From Jacaranda mimosifolia (taxonomy: Eukaryota; Streptophyta; Magnoliopsida; Lamiales; Bignoniaceae): 64,000 nucleotides of DNA. Position 1 is the first letter of the stretch, and the number at the start of each line of letters is the position of its first letter. The stretch covers positions 1,055,001 to 1,119,000 of the forward strand of contig CM032123.1 in assembly GCA_018894105.1 (NCBI GenBank), read 5' to 3'. Positions 55,933 through 64,000 of the stretch are shown one piece after another. A model generated the notes under the pieces. It did not search any database and had not been told where the DNA came from. It saw only the letters and a list, made by a program, of their open reading frames with translations. Made by a program: the position numbers and the translations under genes.

Positions 55933-58900
55933 AAACGTCTACCATTGTTGGTAAATGTAAGTTTACTCAATTCTGTACAAAGGGAACAGAATGGGCGCCC
56001 CGGTGAGCTAAAAAGGCTCACCGGAGGTTGAGAGTATGTTGAGTTTTGTTGATCCCATAGTAAGTTGTACAAATATCGATGTATACATCTATGAAAAGAT
56101 CAATTTTCGGCAAAGCTCCCTTTTATCATCAAGTCCACTTGCTATGATGCATGTTTTTTCTGGTGGGGTTAAAGTAATAAGGCTCTATTATTGTGTTCTA
56201 TGGACCGAATTATGATCCCAGCTTGTCTCTTACAGCATCATTTATTATTATTGCATGAGCATCTTTATCTCAGTGTTAGTGCTGTATTGGTGAAGATAAT
56301 GCTTCAAGAAGCAGCAAACATCATATTTTTTCTTGGCAGATTCTTTCTGAAACCATATTTATATCACTTCACATAAATATTTACACAAAGGTATTCTTTG
56401 ATTTGAGATGGTAAAGATGAGGAAAAGGGGCAATCCTCAATAAATCTTGTGTTTGAAGAAATGGTCCAATAATTGCATTGCATGTTCTGCCAAGTAACTT
56501 GCTCTATCCTTTGGATCCACAAAATGTTGGATCTTGAAAATTCAGATTTATCTGAATAGTCTTCTTCAACCCTGTGAACTGCAAATACATATTACCTGCC
56601 CCTCTCCCTCCCCCACCCCCCCCACCCCCCCTCCAATTTTTATTTTTTATTTTTAAAATAAAAGATCCATGGGCGTGTCAAGCCACAAGGCATTTACAAG
56701 CAATTTAGATCATTACCGACCCGTGTTTTATCTTTTATTTCAAGTGGATTAGATAACGCGTAATGTGTATTTATAAAGTGAAATATATGATGAAATACTA
56801 TTCATAATAGAGGATCTAAAATGATTTTCGAGCAACTTCTAATAAAAAATTTGTAATTTATTTAATGTGGGATCCCCATATTTCATTAAATTAGTGAAAT
56901 CTCATGTGCCTCTTCATCTTCATGTTTGGATAATGCAAGAAGCTTTCATTGTGTTTTTTATATATACCATTTCTTTTTCTAATTCTTGGCATTGTTATAT
57001 GGAAGCACATGGTCCAGTGGTGGTGGGGTTTCTATTATTTGGTGAAAATTTGCAACATTTCTAGTTTCATGCATGCGTCATCCACAATCTCTGCTTCATA
57101 TAATATTTTTTAGTAGGGAAAAAGGCAAGAGCTTTTGCTTCTTTCCAATTTTTGAAATCAAAACCTGCTAAGATTCTTGATCCTTCCTTTCAGTTGCTTT
57201 ATTCAAATCCTCTTGCTATTTTTCAAATTATCCAACCACTTCCACATGCAACTGCAAAGACAAACCAGTAAAGCACTGTTTACTTTAGGTTATTTAATTG
57301 ATGATAATCAGATCTGATTCCAACGAGATGACTCAATCACATTGAGGTATTATTTTATCTAGGTTTTTGTTCTGAAAATGCACCTCAAAGAGTGAGTGAC
57401 GAAAAATAATTTATAAATTATCTCAACCAATCCTTCAACTCCTGATGTAAGACAACAAGGTATCGTTATAGCCCCCAGTCGAGGGGTTTGAGAATGAGCA
57501 CATGGCTGTCATTTCCACAAGTAGTGCTAATGTGATGACAAATCCATCCATTACCAATAAGAAGGGTTAGCCATATCAAGGTATCGTTCCTCTAGCACAT
57601 ATATGGTGGAGGATTTTGTTCTCAGTAAAAAGTCTCTAAGGATGAGATAACTATTCCAAACCACTCGACTCTTTCGATGGATGATGTTACAGTGAACTGA
57701 GTGCATTGCATTGCACTCAATCCACTCATCACCATGAAATTTAGGAGAAATAGATGATTAATTGCACTCAATCCAATCAAAAATAATATCTCCGGTATCG
57801 GACAAAATAGGCTACCATCCCTCATTAGATACTTTCTTCTAACTTTCCATTGATGCTCCAATGGGTTCGCCTAAAAGTGTGTTACATTAATCCTGACAAT
57901 CGATTAACTTAGAAAACAAGCTGTCTTTAATTTAGTGCAAAAATTAAAAACTTTAGTACATGAAACTATTAAATATTTTCATTTATTTAGCTAATTTCTA
58001 TGGTTTCAAAGGTTAGTAATTAATGCGACTGCATCAGCCATGACCAATCCCTTATCTCAAAGACATTAATGAGAGCCTACAACAATTCACAATATCAGAA
58101 GTGAAATATATAATAATTCATCCAATTTATTCTTCTGTGTGTATAATGTCGTGTAGCATGTCCCTTCCATTTATTTCAATAATTTTAAATTTCTCGAATA
58201 CTGAAATTGATGAAATTTTAGCATAAAATAGGAGGGTATTGCTACTTCTGGTTACCCTTTTGGGGTTCAAACTCTGAAAAATTCACATTATCCAATTCTT
58301 TATTTATGGGAATTTGGTGCACTTCATGAATCGCTGATCTGGTGCAACAGGTTCATTTTTCTTTTTCTCTTTTTTATTTTTTGTATTATTAAATTATTTT
58401 ATTAGTGATAATAATTAATTTTATTCTATATTGAAGTCTAGAATCGTAAAACAGTTTATAAGCTGCTACATTTCTTTCTCAACTTTCGATGTACTTTTGA
58501 GAACAAAACCTCTATTGCTACGTGCAGTTCGAGACAATATGTCGATACAGTTGGATTCCATATTTGATAACAGATATGATCATCATTATTGATGTAATTT
58601 GTAAGAGTTGATGACTATTTGCTTCTTCTCAAGTTTCCTTGACTGGGGAATTATAATGATACCTAATCTTGTCAGAGAATAGAAATTTGAAAATAAATTT
58701 TAAATTATTTAGTTATTTCAACTTTGAAGATACCTTTATAAGATAGAATCCTCATAAATGTGTATTAGCCAAACAATATCTTGACAACATTAACTTTTCA
58801 TGTTTGCCGATGAATTTGATTATCATCCATCAGGATAATACTATCATTTATTCAAGCAATTTATTAATTTTTTTTAGAATATCAAATTATTATATTTGAG

Positions 58901-59413
58901 GGAACATTATTAATGGAGTGAATTGATTCTTCGTTATCGATTTGGTAGTTCCATCCCTCTAGCTTATCCATGACGTGGAATATTTTATTCATATATTGTT
59001 GATAGAACAATTATTTCAACCTGCTCTACTAAGATTTCTTTTTCTTAAAAAAATAAAATAGCTCATCAATGATTTTTGAATGTCTTTCTTCGTGGGGTTT
59101 GTTTTTAATTAATGTCAATCAAGTATATGAAATTTTGTCTAACATTTTTAAATTGCCTTCTTAAAGAGGTGGCACTATTTTCATTGTCAAATATAAAATG
59201 ATTATTAATTAGGAATTCTACTTTACAAAAATTAATGATGTTCAATAAGTAAGTCCTAGACTTTGATTTGGCGTAGAAGGGGCAAGTTCAATTAATTATA
59301 TGAGACATCACTTTTTCCATTGTCAAATACTTTATAAAGGACGTCTATCTTGATCATTGTTCTACTTTTATGTATAATAAAAATATTTAATAAATTTTAA
59401 TTTATTAATAATA
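55933..59413. other. Gene-free stretch downstream of the MORN gene
   Basis: 3' flank of the MORN gene, a C-rich run at about 56,605-56,632 and a partial short MITE near 56,710-56,825. An open frame at 57,622-57,861 (minus) has no recognised domain. No exon chain supported. Confidence 0.5.
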
Positions 59414-59421
59414 TTTTTATA

Positions 59422-59832
59422 CAAGGGTGTAAATCAGATGAGACGATTCGCGAATGATTCACACTCCGTTCGATGAAAACTCATATTTGGCTAGATTTTT
59501 TTGATTTATTATTATTATTATTATTTGATTTTTTATTTTTAGGAAAATATTAAACAAAACTATTTAAAAAAATTATAATTATAAATTTTATTTTGAATTT
59601 AAATGAATTCGAGTTAATCCAAACCTATACGAGTTCGATTTCGAGCTCATCTGAACTTATACGAATTGAGTTTTTTTGTTTCTCTATGACGAGCCTTCGT
59701 CTATTCCAAAGAGTCGAGCTTGAGCTTAGCTGTTTAAATTCGACCAAACTCGAGCTTGAGCTTGAGAACTAATAGACGGGCCGAACTTGAGCCTTTTAGA
59801 TTTGAGCTCGACTTGGCTCATTTACACCCCTA
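59422..59832. mobile_element. hAT-like MITE, third member
   Basis: A 411 bp element that starts CAAGGGTGTAAATCAG and ends CTCATTTACACCCCTA, flanked by the perfect 8 bp repeat TTTTTATA (59,414-59,421 and 59,833-59,840). The interior has CGAGCTTGAGC words as in 23,335-23,754. Confidence 0.85.
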
Positions 59833-59893
59833 TTTTTATATGAAACAAAAAATACAAAACCTTTAGACGATCAATTCATTTTCTTTTCATTTA

Positions 59894-59918
59894 TACACAC
59901 ACACACACACACACACAC
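59894..59918 (+). repeat. AC microsatellite
   Basis: About twelve AC units followed by an imperfect AT run, next to the SINE at 59,930-60,043. It may derive from that SINE's A/T-rich tail. Confidence 0.85.
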
Positions 59919-59929
59919 ATACATATATA

Positions 59930-60043
59930 TATATTTATTAATTTATGCACACGCACATTAGGAATCCATTCAGACTCGAACTCATGACCTTCCGCATTAT
60001 GTGAAAGATTTATGCCATTGAGTCACAAACCACTCGACTCATT
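59930..60043 (-). mobile_element. tRNA-derived SINE, family B, minus strand
   Basis: Read on the minus strand: box A-like TGTGACTCAATGGCATAAA and box B-like CATGAGTTCGAGTCTGA, then AATGTGCGTGTGCATAAAT. It matches the element at 23,090-23,190. Confidence 0.72.
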
Positions 60044-60939
60044 TACACATATACGTACCAAGAGTTTATTAAAATCTGAATTTCAAACCTGACATTACCA
60101 ATGGGTCAATTGACCACTCCTCTAGATGAACAATTTAATTGATATTACATTAACACAGAGTTTGTAATAATATGTTGTAGTATAAATTATTTTTGAATCT
60201 TGACCAATGGATTGCATAACAAATGGGCTGAGAATGGAGGTAATTGGGCCACATGTTGAGGCCAAATTTGGGCCCACTTACAAAGAGATTATTTCTATAG
60301 GCCCAAAAGGAGTTGGAAGAATAACCATAATTGAACACTTTTGGGCTTGCCAAAACAATTGCTACTCTAATTGGGCCTCAATTGGGCTTCTTACGCTGCT
60401 CACTTGGTAGAATTAATTCAAATTTAAATGGATCCTACAAAGCTAATTGGAGTACAATTTATGAAACCGTAGTGGAAATGCTGTACTTGTCAATTATCTC
60501 AAATGAGATTTCTATGTTCCTTTTCACTGTATATTACCGTATATAACAAACTGAACCTATCTTCTCGATAAAATGAAAAATTAAAACATATTCATATTAA
60601 GGATATTTATAATATCATGTCATATGATACCCATGAAAACATAGGATTCCCCAAAGACAAAGATTTTCACGTGGTATCCACAAGCCCAGTTCATAAGAAA
60701 GTGACACTTATGAGAAAAATGAAATTATTTTGATCAATTGATGCTTTAAGCCCACATGACATGCTGATTCAATAAACTTGGAATTAATACATAGGTGGGC
60801 ACTAGCCATGTTCTTGGAAAATTTGTACCAATAATTAGATTCATATTATATTCACAATAACATGATTTTCATAATTTAATGTGAATTATTCTGTATAAGT
60901 TTAGGTATTTTTATTATTATTTTTTTTGCCCGGATGACG
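60044..60939. other. Gene-free stretch with a cluster of TGGGCC/TGGGCT words
   Basis: Between about 60,219 and 60,390 there are seven TGGGCT/TGGGCC/GGCCCA words (site II-like), but no gene follows. Open frames across it (60,150-60,546) resemble nothing known. Confidence 0.5.
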
Positions 60940-61292
60940 CACTACAACAAAACTATATAATTAGAGGCAAATATATAAAGACACATTTTAAAATAGTCAC
61001 CAATAATTATTTAAGTGGGCAATTTAATATTAATTGCTCTTATAAACTATTTGGAGGCCTATATACCGATGCACATATTGGAATAACCACAAATGATGAT
61101 AAAATAGCTTCTAAAGAATGAAAAAATACCTCTATTGTTTCATATAAAGACAAACAATAAAATGCCATTTAAATAATTTGCGACTGCAACTATAAAGGCT
61201 ATTTATCTAAATGCATCTGTATATATCTGAGACAATTTTTAAATTTTTAAGGGTAAAAAGAATAACATCAAAAACTCTTTTCTATAGATGTG
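60940..61292. mobile_element. CACTA-like MITE inserted into repeat unit 1
   Basis: A 353 bp element that starts CACTACAACAAAACTAT and ends TTTTCTATAGATGTG. Flanking triplets ACG (left) and ATG (right) fit a three-base target duplication with one change. Repeat unit 2 reads GATGATGGGCC without it, which is the empty site. No coding sequence. Confidence 0.78.
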
Positions 61293-61564
61293 ATGGGCCA
61301 AGATCTAATGTAGGCCCTTATATAAATCATGTTAATATTAGCTCATTTTTTTCTTTTTTATTCTTCCGGACTTATTTCAACTAGCATCCATAAGAACAAA
61401 TTTTATGAAATTTAAAATTTTGGGATGACCCCACAATCTTTGTCCTGAAAAGACCAAGTACATTGTAGGAGCAACAGCCAAAAATGGTACTGCAATTTCA
61501 AGTAATCTTATAAATATCATTGATTTGACTGCTACAATAAAAATTATATGCTCCCAACATATAA

Positions 61565-61735
61565 ATAAATACATCGAATTTTTCTAAAATAGTTTTCCAA
61601 GTATTCCCAAAATATAAGTAAATATACATCACATTCCTTAACACAAATTTCGCATTCCTCAACCCCACTCCCAAAACTCATTCTTCCAAAATATAATTCA
61701 AAACGTATAATTCATATCCAAACATTATCATGATT
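61565..61735. mobile_element. MITE fragment, inverted relative to 29,318-29,430
   Basis: CCCAAAACTCATTCTTCCAA and CAAAACGTATAATTCATATC are reverse complements of words at 29,330-29,385. Only one half of the element is recognisable. Confidence 0.55.
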
Positions 61736-62040
61736 TTAATAATTTAATGTGAAATATTCAGTACAAGTTTAGGCATTTTTATTTTTATTTTTTTGTCCTG
61801 ATGATGGGCCAATATCTTATGTAGGCCCTTCTACAAATCATGTTAATATTTAATAGCCCATTTTTTTATTTTTTATTCTTCTGGACCTGTTTCAACTAGC
61901 ATTCACAAGAACAAATATTATGAAATTTAAAATTTTGGGATGACCCATTATGTGTCCTGAAAAGACCAAGTACAATGTAGGAGGAACAACCAGATATGGT
62001 ACTGCAAATTCAAGTTATCTTAAAAGAGGACAGATTCATG

Positions 62041-63211
62041 TGCAAAATTTGCTTGGATAAATACTTTCAAATTCTAGTTTGAAGTTTGTTGGTTAGATAC
62101 TTAGATTCTTGAGTAACCCTAATCTACCTCTGACGAGATTTTTACTTTCACTAAATTGTCATTATACATATGTCACAAGTTATTAATAATAACAATTTTA
62201 ATATAATTTTTATTATCATTAATTAGTTATAATGTAACAAATCATTATTTTTTGAATCACTAATATTACATTTTTTCCCCTAGTAATATGTTATCAAATT
62301 AAGGCTAATGAAAAGGTAACAAATTCAAATACTATGACTTATTCATAGGAAAAGTTTCATGTATTAAGTTTTATGAAAAGAATACTTCAATGCAAGGGAT
62401 ATTGCTAATGAGATTATTCAATATGATATTAGAGTATGATTTTACTTTAAACCCATGATCCGGGTGTTACTGAACCGATTACGATAATGAGATTATTCAA
62501 TATGATATTAGAGTTTGACTTTACTTTAAACCCATGATCCGGGTGTTACTGAACCGATTACGATAAAGGATAACCAACCCTAATAGTTTCAAGCGGTCAA
62601 CTCTATCCATATTGTTATTATATTAAATTATAAATTTATAAAAAAATGTGAAAAATTAAATTTCAAAATAGAAACTATTTAAAAATAAAATATAATGTAT
62701 AGATGAGAAGAAAAGAAATGGGCAAAAATTTTAAACTTTTAAAACTTCTCGAAAAATATGATTAATTTAGTCGATTTGACCTCAACCATCAAACCATTCT
62801 CAAATTACTATTTTTGTAAAAGTGATAATAGTTCCAAGTCAATAAAGCTAGGAATTAATCAAGTACATAATAGCTTATTAATCACAATTCATTATTGACA
62901 CAAGTAAACAAAATATTTCTTCCTTATCATATATAGAAATAATGCATAACAGCATAGCAAAAAAATACATTCCACATAATATACAAGAAATGATCCCTCA
63001 GAAGAGTCAAGAAAATAATATTTATGTTTCTGTCTGGTGAAATCCTTTGAATTCCACAGTAACTTAAACTCAATAAAACTAATTAACATAATATAAAAAG
63101 AAAAAAAAATTATTATCCTGTCACTGTCAGCAATGTCTTCAAGAAATAAACTGAAGATCATCCAACAAACAAACAAATAAATAAATAAATAAATTCTTGA
63201 TCAGATATATA
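62041..63211. other. Gene-free stretch downstream of the ERF gene
   Basis: Contains the 79 bp tandem duplication at 62,407-62,564 and the 3' flank of the ERF gene. An AAAT microsatellite is at about 63,174-63,193. No exon supported. Confidence 0.5.
62407..62564 (+). repeat. Perfectly spaced 79 bp tandem duplication
   Basis: Two adjacent copies begin AATGAGATTATTCAATATG at 62,407 and 62,486. They differ at only about two positions (GAGTATGATT against GAGTTTGACT). Each holds CATGATCCGGGTGTTACTG. Confidence 0.93.
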
Positions 63212-63868
63212 TCAGCAGAAGCTCCACAAACTGATATCACTGTCTTCATAAGAATCCTCCATCATCATTACTGGATCAAAGAACATCCCATTGATCATCT
63301 CAGTGTACTTTGGGGATTCAAAGTTGTACCATGAGGCCATGGAGGGCTCCTCAAACTGGGCTAATGAGATAAGATCATCTTCAATATGAATATTGGGATT
63401 AGGGGAAGATGAAGAAAGAGAAGGAGATAAATTTGAATCAATTGAAGAAGAAGAAGAAGGAGGAGGAGGAGGAGAAAATGGTGATTCTGGGCTTAAATTC
63501 TTTGAGCTTTCAAGAAAGGTGGCATTGGCCGCTGCTGCTGCAACTTTCTGGATTGATTTTGGGGACATGATCATAGTACTGTTATTAGGGTTTATAAGAT
63601 TTTGTTGTAATAATTCTGAGCTGAGTGGGAAATTGAGATTGGCTGATGAGCCCTTTAGGCATAAAAGTGCAGCATCATAAGCTCTAGCAGCTGCTTCTGG
63701 GGTGGAGTAAGACCCTAACCAAATTCTTGTCTTCTGGTTTGGAGCCCTAACCTCAGAAACCCATGATCCCCAGCTTCTCATTCTTACTCCCTTGTACTTC
63801 TTTTTGCATTGAGATGATGAGATATTTTTTGCTGATGGGCTATTCTTGTTTCCTCCTGCCTTCACCAT
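63212..63868 (-). CDS. AP2/ERF transcription factor, DREB group II (ERF012/013/014-like)
   Basis: A 218-residue single-exon transcription factor. I chose the start at 63,868 ([14 protein letters not shown]) because it matches family starts; an in-frame Met at 63,901 would add only [11 protein letters not shown]. One AP2 domain lies at about residues 24-80 ([47 protein letters not shown]). WVSEV carries the Val and Glu of DREB-type DNA binding (GCC/DRE elements). Next come an Ala run ([11 protein letters not shown]), Pro/Ser tracts and an acidic C-terminus ending DISLWSFC, typical of group II activators linked to abiotic stress and cell-wall programmes. It acts in the nucleus. Position at the end of the conserved block suggests the Arabidopsis ERF013 counterpart (recalled as At1g77640). 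Confidence 0.94.
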   Translation of the reverse strand: MVKAGGNKNSPSAKNISSSQCKKKYKGVRMRSWGSWVSEVRAPNQKTRIWLGSYSTPEAAARAYDAALLCLKGSSANLNFPLSSELLQQNLINPNNSTMIMSPKSIQKVAAAAANATFLESSKNLSPESPFSPPPPPSSSSSIDSNLSPSLSSSSPNPNIHIEDDLISLAQFEEPSMASWYNFESPKYTEMINGMFFDPVMMMEDSYEDSDISLWSFC

Positions 63869-64000
63869 TTCTTGAAAAAATTGAAAAAAAAAAAAATACA
63901 AGGAAAAATAGTATATATATGTTTATCCCTTTTTGCTTGCTTCTCTTGCTGAAGTTGCTCTTTTTTCTGTTTTTGTGAAGGAAAAATGGCAATGGAAAGT

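Larger units (their letters stand above)
60855..62040. repeat. Local direct duplication, two units
   Basis: Unit 1 is 60,865-60,939 plus 61,293-61,520, and unit 2 is 61,738-62,040. They share AATTTAATGTGAA, AAGTTTAGG, TGATGGGCCAA, TGTAGGCCCTT, ACAAATCATGTTAATATT, TTTCAACTAGCAT, AAATTTAAAATTTTGGGATG and TGTCCTGAAAAGACCAAG in order. Unit 1 is split by the CACTA-like element at 60,940-61,292. The two units are separated by a MITE fragment (61,565-61,735). Confidence 0.85.

Noticed and set aside
57622..57861. 79-codon minus-strand frame with hydrophobic stretches
   Set aside because: No domain, start context or splice partner, and the surrounding DNA is repeat-like.
60150..60546. Overlapping frames around the TGGGCC cluster
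   Set aside because: Neither strand gives a recognisable protein, and the frames are no longer than chance.
63393..63680. 95-codon plus-strand frame rich in Glu and Gly
   Set aside because: Antisense to Ser/Pro tracts of the ERF gene.

Overview
The window is nuclear DNA from a eudicot plant. It has AT-rich intergenic DNA, GT-AG introns, tRNA-derived SINEs, many small DNA transposons, and plant-only families (AP2/ERF, GASA/snakin, thaumatin-like, S-domain receptor kinase). No feature fixes the species. I rebuilt the multi-exon genes by hand; every joined reading frame divides by three and ends in one stop codon.

Layout. (1) 1-20 kb: a tandem segmental duplication. Copy A (1 to ~5.3 kb, running off the left edge) and copy B (~13.67-19.2 kb) each carry a small C2-domain gene on the minus strand. 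Only copy B continues into an intact UFM1 gene; copy A keeps a scrap of UFM1 intron 3. The 8 kb between them holds a 1.1 kb hAT element, a decayed Helitron Rep fragment and other repeats. (2) 21.6-24.3 kb: a three-exon thaumatin-like protein gene with SINE, hAT and MITE insertions in its introns. (3) 27.5-36.5 kb: a cold-shock-domain/zinc-knuckle RNA-binding protein, a plastid-type membrane protein in five exons, an intronless S-domain receptor kinase and a GASA/snakin peptide. (4) 37.7-40.1 kb: a mitochondrial-type ribosomal protein S18. (5) 40.8-43 kb: an RNase H relic of a LINE and a ~250 bp satellite-like array. (6) 43.9-55.9 kb: three plus-strand genes in a row: SOV/DIS3L2 exoribonuclease, a PLP aminotransferase and a MORN-repeat membrane protein. 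(7) 56-63.2 kb: gene-poor repeats with a local duplication split by a CACTA-like element. (8) 63.2-63.9 kb: a DREB-type ERF factor on the minus strand.

The genes do not form one pathway. Their order matters more: UFM1, thaumatin-like, SOV, aminotransferase, MORN and ERF appear to match one stretch of Arabidopsis chromosome 1 (recalled as At1g77710 down to At1g77640). If so, this is a conserved block in which the receptor kinase, S18, CSP, GASA and C2 genes are interspersed or lost elsewhere. I found no clearly novel system. The strongest leads are the dated transposon insertions in the duplication, the UFM1 C-terminal tail, and the possible GPI-anchored end of the thaumatin-like protein.
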